From assembly GCF_005280735.1 (NCBI RefSeq), contig NZ_CP040077.1:3658001-3722000 (forward strand): a DNA stretch of 64,000 bases, in the 5' to 3' direction. The notes beneath the pieces are model-generated. The model did no database searches. It was given only the letters and a program-made list of their open reading frames with translations, and was not told where the DNA came from. The position numbers and the translations under genes are program-made. Below are positions 26,385 through 34,948 of the stretch, piece by piece (within the stretch, counting starts at the first letter, position 1; each line of letters opens with the position of its first letter). Source of the stretch: Trinickia violacea. Lineage in GTDB: Bacteria > Pseudomonadota > Gammaproteobacteria > Burkholderiales > Burkholderiaceae.

Positions 26385-26815
26385 AGAGCGCTCGACGACG
26401 TTCCCGCGAACTCGCCACGCAGGGGCTGTATCAGTGGCTTTTGTCGGGGGCGAGCTCGGGTGAGATCGACGCGCAGTTGCGCGGCGCGCAGGGTTTCGAC
26501 AAGGCCGACAAAGAGCATCTCGATGCGATCCTCCACGGCGTGATCCGCGATTCGGATGCGCTGTCGGCCGACCTCGCGCCCTGCCTCGATCGCCCGATCG
26601 ACCAGCTCTCGCCCGTCGAGCGGGCGGTGCTGCTCGTCGCGGCGTTCGAGTTCAAGCATCATCTCGACATTCCGTATCGCGTCGTCATCAACGAAGCGGT
26701 CGAACTGGCGAAGAACTTCGGCGGCGCGGACGGCTACAAGTACGTGAACGGCGTGCTCGACAAGCTGGCCGCCAAGCTGCGCGTCGCCGAAACGCAGTCG
26801 GGGCGCGGCAACTAA
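26381..26815 (+). CDS. nusB: Transcription antitermination factor NusB
   Basis: A 144-aa helical protein that binds boxA RNA with NusE (S10) during rRNA antitermination. The Arg-rich start (MKSARRRSRELATQGLYQWLLSG) and the segments VERAVLLVAAFEFKHHLDIPYRVVINEAVELAKNFGG and YKYVNGVLDKLA are characteristic. Translation is coupled to ribH by a 4-nt overlap, the common ribH-nusB arrangement. Confidence 0.97.
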   Translation: MKSARRRSRELATQGLYQWLLSGASSGEIDAQLRGAQGFDKADKEHLDAILHGVIRDSDALSADLAPCLDRPIDQLSPVERAVLLVAAFEFKHHLDIPYRVVINEAVELAKNFGGADGYKYVNGVLDKLAAKLRVAETQSGRGN

Positions 26816-26822
26816 GCGCAAC

Positions 26823-26874
26823 GGCGCCCGGCATAGCGGCGCCCGGCGCAACCACGCGCGGCGCGGCGCCCGGC
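26823..26874. repeat. Three copies of a GC-rich decamer after nusB
   Basis: GGCGCCCGGC occurs at 26823-26832, 26838-26847 and 26865-26874 within the 144 bp between nusB and the aminotransferase gene. Spacing is uneven (15 and 27 bp), and the copies are embedded in nearly pure G+C sequence. Probably a slipped-strand repeat; it could also form RNA structure in the leader of the next gene. Confidence 0.6.
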
Positions 26875-26959
26875 GCTACGCGGCGGGCCGCCGCATGTGG
26901 CACGGCAGGCACCGCCGGCAGCGCCCTTCTCCCGCCGGCTATTGGATCTGGAAATCAGC

Positions 26960-28156
26960 ATGAATAACGCGTCTGAACCGCTCGTGCGCCTCGCCGCCCG
27001 AGTCGACGCCATTGCACCGTTCTACGTGATGGAACTCGCGAAGGAAGCCCGGGAGCTCGAGATCGCGGGGCGCGACATCATTCACATGGGAATCGGCGAG
27101 CCCGATTTCACGGCTCCCGAGCCCGTGATCGAAGCGGCCGCCAGCGCGCTCAGACGCGGCGTCACGCAATACACCGGGGCGCTCGGCATCGCGCCGTTGC
27201 GCGAAGCGATCGCGGCGCACTACTTGCACACGTATGGACTGCGCATCGATCCCGCGCGCATCGTCGTGACGGCGGGCGCGTCGGCTGCCCTTTTGCTCGC
27301 TTGCGCGGCGCTCGTCGACCGCGACGACGAAGTGCTGATGCCTGATCCGTCCTACCCGTGCAACCGTCACTTCGTGGCGGCCACCGAAGGCCGCGCCGTG
27401 CTCGTCCCAAGCGGCCCCGCCGAGCGTTTCCAGCTGACGGCCGCCGATGTGGAAAACCGTTGGAACGAGAAGACGCGCGGCGTGCTGCTCGCGTCGCCGT
27501 CGAACCCGACCGGCACGTCGATCGAACCGGATGAACTGAAGCGGATCGTCGAAGCCGTGCGCGCACGCGGCGGCTTCACGATCGTCGACGAGATCTACCA
27601 AGGGCTCAGCTATGACGCACGGCCGGTGTCGGCGCTGTCGTTCGGCGACGACGTGGTGACCGTCAACAGCTTCTCGAAGTACTTCAACATGACGGGCTGG
27701 CGTCTCGGCTGGCTCGTCGTGCCGACCGCGATGATCGGCGCATTCGAAAAACTCGCGCAGAATCTGTTCATTTGCGCGTCCGCACTCGCCCAGCATGCGG
27801 CGCTGGCGTGCTTCGAGCCCGATACGCTCGCGATCTACGAAGCGCGGCGCCTCGAATTCAAGCGCCGCCGCGACTACATCGTGCCGGCGCTCCAGTCGCT
27901 CGGCTTCGGCGTGCCGGTGATTCCCGACGGCGCGTTCTACGTCTACGCGAATTGCACCGGCGTCGCGCATCCGGCGGCCGGCGACAGCGGCGCACTCACG
28001 AAGGCGATGTTGCACGACGCCGGCGTGGTGCTCGTGCCGGGGATGGATTTCGGCACCTGTGCGCCGCATGAGTACATCCGTCTTTCGTACGCGACGGCGT
28101 ATACGCGGCTGGAAGAAGCCGTTGAGCGGTTGCGCGGGCTGTTCGCGCGCGCCTGA
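26960..28156 (+). CDS. Class I/II pyridoxal-phosphate aminotransferase
   Basis: A 398-aa fold-type I aminotransferase, aspartate/aromatic-like. The PLP lysine lies in VNSFSKYFNMTGWRLGW (near residue 240), the cofactor Asn and Asp/Tyr in ASPSNPTGT and IVDEIYQGLSYD, and the substrate carboxylate-binding Arg in EYIRLSYA near the C-terminus. The ATG at 26960 fits the family N-terminus. It follows nusB in what looks like an operon and ends at a hairpin (28179-28202). Amino donor and acceptor are uncertain. Confidence 0.9.
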   Translation: MNNASEPLVRLAARVDAIAPFYVMELAKEARELEIAGRDIIHMGIGEPDFTAPEPVIEAAASALRRGVTQYTGALGIAPLREAIAAHYLHTYGLRIDPARIVVTAGASAALLLACAALVDRDDEVLMPDPSYPCNRHFVAATEGRAVLVPSGPAERFQLTAADVENRWNEKTRGVLLASPSNPTGTSIEPDELKRIVEAVRARGGFTIVDEIYQGLSYDARPVSALSFGDDVVTVNSFSKYFNMTGWRLGWLVVPTAMIGAFEKLAQNLFICASALAQHAALACFEPDTLAIYEARRLEFKRRRDYIVPALQSLGFGVPVIPDGAFYVYANCTGVAHPAAGDSGALTKAMLHDAGVVLVPGMDFGTCAPHEYIRLSYATAYTRLEEAVERLRGLFARA

Positions 28157-28178
28157 CACCTTCCAACGCAGCAAACAA

Positions 28179-28202
28179 GAAGGGCACCCGAGGGTGCCCT
28201 TC
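28179..28202 (+). terminator. Hairpin terminator of the rib-nusB-aminotransferase operon
   Basis: Arms GAAGGGCACC (28179-28188) and GGTGCCCTTC (28193-28202) close a tetraloop 22 nt after the aminotransferase stop. The following sequence is only moderately T-rich. It lies between convergent genes and can serve both strands. Confidence 0.7.
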
Positions 28203-28227
28203 TCTCATTCTGTCGTTCGCCTAACAC

Positions 28228-29364
28228 TCAAGCGCCGAACTCCGGCCCGGCGTTGTGCTTCGTCGCGGTCGTGTTTGCGCTCGCATCATCCTGATCCGCT
28301 GCCGGCGCCGAAGCCGCAGCCGTCTTCGCCGCGCCGATCGCATGGCCGCCGTCGAGCGACACCTGCACGCGCTTGTTCGCCGTCGTCGCGGCCGCCGCTT
28401 GCTGCTGCGGCGCCTGCGGGGCATTGACCGGCACCTTGCGGCCGCGCGCCACGTCGCGCAGACGATCGCGCTCGGCCATCACCTTGGCGCCGTAGCCGCC
28501 GTCGTCCTGCGACGTCGAACCGACGTACAGACGCAGGCCGCCCGGCAGCGAACCGCCACGCGCGATGCAGTCTTTCAGCACCAGCGCGCCGACCTTGATG
28601 TTCGTCATCGGCTCGAGCGCCGCGCTCGTGCCGCCGAAATACTGGAACTTGTCCGAATGCACCTTCGACATCACTTGCATCAGGCCCTGCGCACCGACGC
28701 CGCTTTCCGCATACGGATTGAAGCCGGATTCGATCGCCATCACCGCGAGCAGCAGCAGCGGATCGAGGCCCACTTCACGGCCGGTGTCGAACGCCGCCTT
28801 CACGAGGTCGTTGACCGGCTCTTGCGCGACCCGATAGCGGCGCGCCAGATAGTTCGTGACCAGATTCTGTTCGCTCGTCGACGCAAACGCATGGTTGTTG
28901 CGCGCATCGGGCGCCACGCGTTGCGACGGGATCAAGTTAGCCAGCATGCCGACGGTCGGCTGCTGAGTATGCAAATCGAAACTGGCCGGAGCCTGATTGT
29001 TCTGATTGTTCTGACCGCTTCGGCCGCTGCCGTCGAAGGCGCCGTCGTAGCTCGTGGTGTCGACGGTTGGTGCGTTCGAGGCCAGCGATTCGTCGGTAGT
29101 GTGGGCCGGCCCGAAGGCGGGCAGCGGATGACCGCTCAACAGCCGCGCCGGTCCGGCCTGGACGGCCGCCGAAATGGCCGGCATCAGCTTCGCCGCGAGC
29201 GTGGTGCGCACGGTGGGCAACAGCCACAGCGCGAGTGCGGTAAGCACAGCAGCGCCGCCGACGACGCTGAACAGGTGGTGACTGACACGCGTCCCGCGAC
29301 GCAGCGTGGCGCGTACTGCTTGCGCCAGGCGCTCATCGGGACGCCACGATAACCAAGTATTCAT
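28228..29364 (-). CDS. Lytic transglycosylase (SLT domain) membrane protein
   Basis: A 378-aa protein with a cytosolic N-terminal segment, one membrane helix (about 31-52) and a periplasmic SLT domain (about 190-300). The catalytic glutamate and core motif are visible in LLLAVMAIESGFNPYAESGVGAQGLMQVM. It should cleave peptidoglycan glycan strands to 1,6-anhydro ends. The C-terminal 80 residues are Ala/Gln-rich and low in complexity. A GGGAGAT ribosome binding site precedes the ATG. Its transcript appears to begin about 360 nt upstream, through two terminator-like hairpins. Confidence 0.88.
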   Translation of the reverse strand: MNTWLSWRPDERLAQAVRATLRRGTRVSHHLFSVVGGAAVLTALALWLLPTVRTTLAAKLMPAISAAVQAGPARLLSGHPLPAFGPAHTTDESLASNAPTVDTTSYDGAFDGSGRSGQNNQNNQAPASFDLHTQQPTVGMLANLIPSQRVAPDARNNHAFASTSEQNLVTNYLARRYRVAQEPVNDLVKAAFDTGREVGLDPLLLLAVMAIESGFNPYAESGVGAQGLMQVMSKVHSDKFQYFGGTSAALEPMTNIKVGALVLKDCIARGGSLPGGLRLYVGSTSQDDGGYGAKVMAERDRLRDVARGRKVPVNAPQAPQQQAAAATTANKRVQVSLDGGHAIGAAKTAAASAPAADQDDASANTTATKHNAGPEFGA

Positions 29365-29531
29365 TCAGATCTCCCATGGATCATGGCCTCGCGACGGATA
29401 CAACTGAGCAACATCTGGCTCGGGTCGCAAAGCCAAGACATCGCGCGCCTTGGTTGGGGCGGCTACGACGTCGGGATACGGCAACGTACCGTTACAACTG
29501 GCAACGTGCCGTTCGGAGCGCCACATCGGAG

Positions 29532-29567
29532 TAAAAAAATCCCGGCGGCATGCCCGTTCGGCATGCG
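29532..29567 (-). terminator. Second leader terminator (minus strand)
   Basis: Arms GCATGCC (29548-29554) and GGCATGC (29560-29566) form a hairpin followed on the minus strand by a short GC stretch and seven T residues (29533-29539). It comes 20-60 nt after the first terminator in the same leader. Confidence 0.6.
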
Positions 29568-29583
29568 CGCGGTGGCTCTCACG

Positions 29584-29613
29584 CAAAAAAACCAGCGGCG
29601 AACATGCGCTGGC
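29584..29613 (-). terminator. First leader terminator (minus strand)
   Basis: On the minus strand, arms CCAGCG and CGCTGG (plus coordinates 29607-29612 and 29592-29597) with a 9-nt loop are followed at once by seven T residues. This is a textbook intrinsic terminator, located about 220 nt upstream of the transglycosylase start codon. Confidence 0.75.
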
Positions 29614-29727
29614 GAGGACAAACTCTAAGCCGTTGGTGCCGTGCAGGAATCGGCAAACGGTGACGCGTAGCGTCGAAGGACCGGAGGTGTGGTAACGACT
29701 AGACTGCTGGGTCCCTGCTACCAATGT
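29584..29727 (-). ncRNA. Candidate small RNA or attenuated leader
   Basis: A minus-strand transcript from the promoter at 29734-29761 would start near 29727 and end at the intrinsic terminator at 29584, giving an RNA of about 144 nt. No open frame in it looks coding. It could be an independent small RNA or a leader that controls read-through into the lytic transglycosylase. I do not recognise a known RNA family. Confidence 0.45.
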
Positions 29728-29733
29728 GGACGG

Positions 29734-29761
29734 ATTCTAGCAGGGTTTTATAGATCGTCAA
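29734..29761 (-). promoter_or_regulatory. Sigma-70 promoter of the transglycosylase leader
   Basis: On the minus strand TTGACG (29756-29761) and TAGAAT (29734-29739) are separated by 16 bp and preceded by an AT-rich upstream tract. An inverted repeat, arms CCCTGCTA (29713-29720) and TAGCAGGG (29738-29745), spans the -10 box and start point and could be an operator. Confidence 0.7.
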
Positions 29762-30006
29762 CACTATGAAAATTGAAACCTATAACAAAATGTAATTATG
29801 AACAGTGTTCAGCGCCTCGAACCCCACGCACCCTGCGCGTTTCCAGCGATTTCGACCCAATCCGCGAAAGTAACCCCCTGTAACAAGAAAGGTAAAATCG
29901 CCCATCGCACGGACAGTCTGATCACGGCCAGTCTCGGCCTAACCGGCTGCCCGCCCCTTTCGCAGTCCCTTCGCCGCCCGTGCCGGGCGGTTCTAACCTG
30001 ACCCGC

Positions 30007-31590
30007 ATGAAATATAAAGACCTGCGCGACTTCGTCGGTCGCCTAGAGACGCTGGGCGAACTGCGCCGCATCCGGCAGCCCGTCTCGCCCGTGCTGGAAA
30101 TGACCGAGCTGTGCGACCGCGTGCTGCGCGCCGGCGGCCCCGCGCTGCTGTTCGATGCGCCGCAAGGCTACGCGTTCCCCGTTCTCGGCAATCTGTTCGG
30201 CACGCCGCGGCGCGTCGCGCTCGGCATGGGCATCGACGGCGGCAGCGAGGGCGGCTCTGACGGCGATAGCGCCGCACTCGAATCGCTGCGCGACGTCGGC
30301 CGGCTGCTGTCGGCGCTGAAGGAGCCGGAACCGCCCAAGGGCCTCAAAGACGCCGGCAAGCTGCTCTCGCTCGCCAAGGCGGTCTGGGACATGGCGCCGA
30401 AGACGGTCAGCTCCCCGCCTTGCCAGGAAATCGTCTGGGAAGGTCAGGACGTCGACCTCGCAAAACTGCCGATCCAGACCTGCTGGCCCGGCGATGCCGG
30501 TCCGCTCGTCACCTGGGGCCTGACCGTCACGCGCGGCCCCAACAAGACGCGCCAGAACCTCGGCATCTACCGGCAGCAGCTGATCGGCCGCAACAAGCTC
30601 ATCATGCGCTGGCTCGCGCATCGCGGCGGCGCGCTCGACTTCCGGGAGTTCGCGCTCGCCAACCCCGGCAAGCCGTACCCGGTCGCGGTCGTGCTCGGCG
30701 CCGATCCGGCGACGACCCTCGGCGCCGTGACCCCCGTGCCGGACACGCTCTCCGAATACCAGTTCGCCGGGCTGCTGCGCGGCGCGAAGACCGAGCTCGC
30801 GAAGTGCCTGACGCCCGGCGTCGACACGCTGCAGGTGCCCGCGCGCGCCGAGATCGTGCTCGAAGGCTTTATCTACCCGCAGGACGGCGCGCCCGCGCCG
30901 GCACCGAACGGCGCACCGCCGCGTCCGTCGAAAGGCGCTTCGGCCGCTTACGAGCACGCGCTCGAAGGCCCGTACGGCGACCACACCGGCTATTACAACG
31001 AGCAGGAGTGGTTCCCGGTCTTCACGGTCGAGCGCATCACGATGCGCCGCGACGCGATCTATCACTCGACCTACACCGGCAAGCCGCCCGACGAGCCGGC
31101 CGTGCTCGGCGTCGCGCTCAACGAAGTGTTCGTGCCGCTGTTGCAGAAGCAGTTCACCGAGATCACCGACTTCTATCTGCCGCCGGAAGGGTGCAGCTAC
31201 CGGATGGCGATCGTGCAGATGAAGAAGAGCTACCCCGGCCACGCGAAGCGCGTGATGTTCGGCGTGTGGAGCTTCTTGCGGCAGTTCATGTATACGAAGT
31301 TCATCGTCGTCGTCGACGAGGACGTGAACATCCGCGACTGGAAGGAAGTGATCTGGGCGATCACGACGCGCATCGACCCGGCACGCGACACCGTGCTCGT
31401 CGACAACACGCCGATCGACTACCTCGACTTCGCGTCGCCGAAAGCGGGCCTGGGCTCGAAGATGGGCCTCGACGCGACCAACAAGTGGCCGGGCGAGACC
31501 GATCGCGAATGGGGCCGCCCGATCGTGATGGACGAAGCCGTGAAGACGCGCGTCGACACGCTCTGGGACGAACTCGGCCTCGGCCGCTGA
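30007..31590 (+). CDS. ubiD: 4-hydroxy-3-polyprenylbenzoate decarboxylase
   Basis: A 527-aa prenylated-FMN enzyme that decarboxylates the polyprenyl-hydroxybenzoate intermediate of ubiquinone synthesis. The N-terminus MKYKDLRDFVGRLETLGELRRI is typical; the catalytic Glu-Arg-Glu region and prFMN/Mn site lie in the central part around NLGIYRQQLIGRNKLIMRW and YGDHTGYYNEQEWFPVFTV. Slightly longer than the E. coli enzyme because of a Pro/Ala-rich insertion near residue 300. The ATG at 30007 is chosen by homology. The next gene follows after 40 bp. Confidence 0.95.
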   Translation: MKYKDLRDFVGRLETLGELRRIRQPVSPVLEMTELCDRVLRAGGPALLFDAPQGYAFPVLGNLFGTPRRVALGMGIDGGSEGGSDGDSAALESLRDVGRLLSALKEPEPPKGLKDAGKLLSLAKAVWDMAPKTVSSPPCQEIVWEGQDVDLAKLPIQTCWPGDAGPLVTWGLTVTRGPNKTRQNLGIYRQQLIGRNKLIMRWLAHRGGALDFREFALANPGKPYPVAVVLGADPATTLGAVTPVPDTLSEYQFAGLLRGAKTELAKCLTPGVDTLQVPARAEIVLEGFIYPQDGAPAPAPNGAPPRPSKGASAAYEHALEGPYGDHTGYYNEQEWFPVFTVERITMRRDAIYHSTYTGKPPDEPAVLGVALNEVFVPLLQKQFTEITDFYLPPEGCSYRMAIVQMKKSYPGHAKRVMFGVWSFLRQFMYTKFIVVVDEDVNIRDWKEVIWAITTRIDPARDTVLVDNTPIDYLDFASPKAGLGSKMGLDATNKWPGETDREWGRPIVMDEAVKTRVDTLWDELGLGR

Positions 31591-31630
31591 TGACACCCTC
31601 GGAAACCTTCGAAGACGGAGTGACGATTCG

Positions 31631-32689
31631 ATGACCGCCAGCCAAGCAGCCATTGCCGCGACCGTGTATCGCGGCCCCGCGATCGAGAACACGCATCTTG
31701 CCCACGTCGCGGTCGTCGACGCGATGGGTCGCCTGCTCTATGCCTTCGGCAACCCGCACCGTCCGACGCTGCCGCGCTCGGCCGTCAAGCCCGCGCAGGC
31801 GCTCGCCGTGCTCGAGACGGGCGCGCTCGAGCACTTCGGCTTCGACGAGGCCGACCTCGCGCTGATGTGCGCGTCGCACAACAGCGAGGACGTGCACGTC
31901 GCGCGGGCCCGCTCGATGCTCGCGAAGGCCGGCGTCACCGAAGCGGATTTGCGCTGCGGCGGCCATCCGCCGATTTCGGACGACGTCTGGCGCGCGTGGA
32001 TCAAGCGCGATTTCGCGCCGACGCCCGTTTGCAGCAATTGCTCCGGCAAGCATGCGGGGATGCTGGCGGGCGCGCAGGCGATCGGCGCGAGCATCGCCGA
32101 CTATCAGCTCGACGGCCATCCGCTGCAGCAGCGCGTCAAGCAAACGCTCGCGCAACTCTGCGATCTGCGGGACGACGAGATTCAGTGGGGTATCGACGGC
32201 TGCAACCTGCCGACGCCGAGTTTCGCGCTCGATCGGCTCGCACGCCTTTTCGCGAAGCTCGCCGCCGCGGCGAACCATGACACGCCCGAGTCGCCGCGCG
32301 ACGCGGCGCTCGCGCGCATCTATCGCGCGATGACCGCGCATCCCGATCTCGTCGCCGGCACCGGACGCTTGTGCACGGCGCTGATGCGTGCGTTCGACGG
32401 CGAGGTCGTCGGCAAGATCGGCGCCGATGCGAGCTATGCGATCGGCGTTCGCGACGCGGCCTACGGCTCGGAAGGCAAACGCGGACCACTCGGTATCGCG
32501 GTCAAAGTCGAAGACGGCAACCTGGAGGCCCTGATGGCGATCGTCGTCGAGCTGCTGCATCAACTGAACATCGGCACGGCGGAGCAACGCGCGCAACTCG
32601 ATACCTTTCACCAGCCCGTGATGCGCAACACGGTCGGTCTCGTGACGGGACACCTCGCGCTCTCGGTCAAGCTCGAACCACAACACTAA
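31631..32689 (+). CDS. Type II L-asparaginase, Rhizobium-type
   Basis: A 352-aa asparaginase unrelated to the E. coli enzymes, hydrolysing asparagine to aspartate and ammonia. Residues expected for this beta-lactamase-like fold are all present: S50-x-x-K53 (PRSAVKPAQAL), S82 in ASHNSEDVH, and C137 with K140 in NCSGKHAGML; a second zinc-type Cys lies in GIDGCNLPTPSF. It lies between ubiD and lysE, with gaps of 40 and 19 bp, so the three may be co-transcribed. Confidence 0.9.
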   Translation: MTASQAAIAATVYRGPAIENTHLAHVAVVDAMGRLLYAFGNPHRPTLPRSAVKPAQALAVLETGALEHFGFDEADLALMCASHNSEDVHVARARSMLAKAGVTEADLRCGGHPPISDDVWRAWIKRDFAPTPVCSNCSGKHAGMLAGAQAIGASIADYQLDGHPLQQRVKQTLAQLCDLRDDEIQWGIDGCNLPTPSFALDRLARLFAKLAAAANHDTPESPRDAALARIYRAMTAHPDLVAGTGRLCTALMRAFDGEVVGKIGADASYAIGVRDAAYGSEGKRGPLGIAVKVEDGNLEALMAIVVELLHQLNIGTAEQRAQLDTFHQPVMRNTVGLVTGHLALSVKLEPQH

Positions 32690-32708
32690 AAACAAGCCTG
32701 GGGTGTGG

Positions 32709-33386
32709 ATGCACGCAGTATCGATGTTGTCGGACGGTTTTTTTCTGTCGCTTTCGTTGTGCCTCGATATCGGTCTCGTCAATGTCGCGATTCTGTCGTT
32801 GACGTTGTCGCACGGTTTCAAGCCGGGCTTCTGGCTCGGGCTCGGTTCGTGTTTCGGCGATCTGATCTATGCGGCGCTCGCGCTGGCGGGCATGGCTGCG
32901 CTGCTCCAGTTCGACGCGGTGCGCTGGGTCGTGTGGATCGGCGGCGCGGCGATCCTGCTGTTCCTCACGTGGAAGATGGCGCGCGAGGCGGCGTTTCCGC
33001 AGACGGCTCCCGCAGTCGAGGGCGTTGCCGATGCCGCCACGCCGCATACGAGTGCGTGGCGCGGCTTCCTGCGCGGCGTGCTGCTCGCGGTTTCGTCGCC
33101 GTCGGCGATCCTGTGGTTCGCGGCGGTCGGTGGCGCGCTCATCGCCAAAGCCGGCGCGACGTCCGCGCCCACCGCATCGATCTTCCTGTCCGGCTTTTTT
33201 CTCGGCGGCCTCTGCTGGACGCTCTTCCTATGCGGGCTCGCAAGCCACGGACGCAAACGCGCGGGCGCCGGCTTGCTGCGCGGCTGTCACGTGCTCTCCG
33301 CCCTGCTCTTCGCGTACTTCTCGTACAGCGTGATCGTGAACGGCTACCGCGATTTGATCTTGCAGACGGTCCATAGCGCGGCCTAA
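32709..33386 (+). CDS. LysE-family amino acid exporter
   Basis: A 225-aa inner-membrane protein with about six helices and the LysE/RhtB pattern: first helix GFFLSLSLCLDIGLVNVAILSL, the glycine-rich GFWLGLGSCFGDLIYAALAL, and SPSAILWFAAVGGAL after the central loop. Predicted to export amino acids or analogues. The ATG at 32709 follows a GGGG stretch; a GTG two codons earlier and an ATG at 32724 are alternatives. It follows the asparaginase gene closely, which fits an amino-acid role. Confidence 0.85.
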   Translation: MHAVSMLSDGFFLSLSLCLDIGLVNVAILSLTLSHGFKPGFWLGLGSCFGDLIYAALALAGMAALLQFDAVRWVVWIGGAAILLFLTWKMAREAAFPQTAPAVEGVADAATPHTSAWRGFLRGVLLAVSSPSAILWFAAVGGALIAKAGATSAPTASIFLSGFFLGGLCWTLFLCGLASHGRKRAGAGLLRGCHVLSALLFAYFSYSVIVNGYRDLILQTVHSAA

Positions 33387-33742
33387 GCCGACGAATAACC
33401 GTTTTGCATCGAAATGCAATGCGGATATCTCGCCCGCATTCCGATCAACCGAACAAATTACCAAATAAAAATAAATAAAAATTAGCCAGCCAAGAATAAA
33501 AAATTACCTATCAAACTAACCGGCGGCGCAAGTGTGATTCGACACCTACCCTATGCCCAGCGCCGGAACTGTATCCCTTTGTTTCAGGCGCCGTCTTCGT
33601 TACCAAAACAAGACGCATAGCCAAGATAGTTCTTACGCACGCTTATCGCCATAAATAATGTTTGCGCCCAAATCGGCTCGCTCGTTACGCAGCGATATGG
33701 GCATACGCAATCACTTATTTCGCTCATTACGTCGGAGACAAT
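33387..33742. other. AT-rich intergenic region before chitinase remnant
   Basis: No gene seen. The stretch 33450-33530 is unusually AT-rich for this genome. A 6-bp hairpin with CGAA loop (TTGCAT at 33404-33409, ATGCAA at 33414-33419) follows lysE and may end its transcript. The remainder is the leader of the chitinase gene. Confidence 0.5.
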
Positions 33743-34863
33743 ATGAACAAGAAACCGTTTTCTTCGCTCGTTCCGCGCCTGGCCGCAACAGCCTGCCTGC
33801 TCGTGTCGGCAGGCGCCTCACATGCGGCGGGCGTCTATGCGCCCTACGTCGACATGACCGCCTGGCCCACGCCGGTGCTCGACCAGATCGGCGTTCAGCA
33901 AGGCATCCAGCAATTCACGCTCGCGTTCGTCGTCGCCGGAAATTCATGCGTGCCGTCCTGGGGCGGCGTGCAAAACATCGGCGGAGGCGCGACCGGCGAC
34001 CTCTTGACCTCGATAGCGACGTCCGTCACGAACTATCGCGCGAAAGGCGGCGAGGTGTCGGTCTCGTTCGGCGGCGCGAATGGCACGCCGCTGATGCAGG
34101 CATGCACGAGCCCGGCCGCGCTGCAGTCGGCCTATCAGACGGTGATCGACACCTACTCGCTCACGCACATCGATTTCGACATCGAAGGCGCCGCACAGGA
34201 AGATACTGCCGCCGTGACGCGCAACTTCCAGGCGGTCGCGCAGCTGCAATCCGCCGCTGCGGCACAGGGCAAGACGCTGCATGTCACGCTCACGCTGCCC
34301 GTCATGCCGACCGGTCTCACGCAGGACGGCCTGAACGTCCTCAACGCGGCGCTCGCCAATAACGTGTCGATCGATGCCGTCAACGTGATGGCGATGGATT
34401 ACGGCCCCACGAACATCGACATGGGTAACGCGGCGATCAGCGCGGCGCAAGCGCTGTACTCGCAGCTCGCGTGCAACAGCCTTACGCGTTCGCCACGATC
34501 TTCAAGCAGTTGAACGGAAAATGGGGCGCCGGCGTGACGCAGGACCCGAGCTACGGCGGCTCGGGCAGCAGCGGCGGAACGCCGACGCCCGGCGCCGCGT
34601 GGTCCTCCGCTCAGGTGTACACGGCGGGCCAGACGGTCACCTACCAGGGCGCAACCTATCAGGCCCAATGGTGGACACAGGGCGACGTGCCGGGCCAGTC
34701 GGCCGCATGGAAGCAGGTCTCCGGCCCGACGCCGACCTGGTCGGCCACTGCCGCCTACTCGGGTGGCACCTGCGTGATGTACCAGGGCGCGAAGTACTGC
34801 GCGCAATGGTGGACGCAAGGTAACGTGCCGAGCGCCGGCGGCGTGTGGGTGGCGTCGAAGTAA
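33743..34863 (+). pseudogene. GH18 chitinase, disrupted by internal deletion and frameshift
   Basis: The reading frame from ATG 33743 (GGAG site) encodes a signal peptide (cleavage near SHA-AG), then a glycoside hydrolase 18 barrel with the catalytic DFDIE (in THIDFDIEGAA). After AISAAQALYSQL the frame runs into a short nonsense tail and stops at 34513. The other frame resumes at about 34470 with VQQPYAFATIFKQLNGKWG, the end of a GH18 barrel, then a linker and two chitin-binding modules (CBM5/12, each with AxYxxGxxVxYxGxxYxAxWWTQG) to 34863. The last barrel strands are missing between the two parts. Active chitinase is unlikely; the truncated protein could still be secreted. Confidence 0.8.
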
Positions 34864-34886
34864 TGCAGCGGGCAGCCGAATCAGGC

Positions 34887-34919
34887 CGCGGCGGCGCGAA
34901 CTCGCTTCGCGCCGCCGCG
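34887..34919. terminator. Strong GC-rich hairpin between convergent genes
   Basis: A perfect 14-bp stem (34887-34900 with 34906-34919) around a 5-nt loop lies 24 nt after the chitinase remnant and 30 nt after the dehydratase stop on the other strand. No T run is present, but position and strength suggest a two-way transcription stop. Confidence 0.5.
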
Positions 34920-34948
34920 CGCCGCAAAGCGCGATCGATCAGGAGACC

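Larger units (their letters stand above)
29365..30006. other. Long divergent intergenic region
   Basis: No protein-coding gene is supported. The region contains a sigma-70 promoter reading toward the transglycosylase, two hairpins with T runs on that strand, and an AT-rich patch (about 29750-29830). The part next to ubiD (29830-30006) has no recognisable element. Confidence 0.6.

Noticed and set aside
29365..29724. 119-codon minus-strand frame upstream of the transglycosylase
   Set aside because: It runs through two intrinsic terminators and has non-protein-like composition; better explained as an RNA leader.
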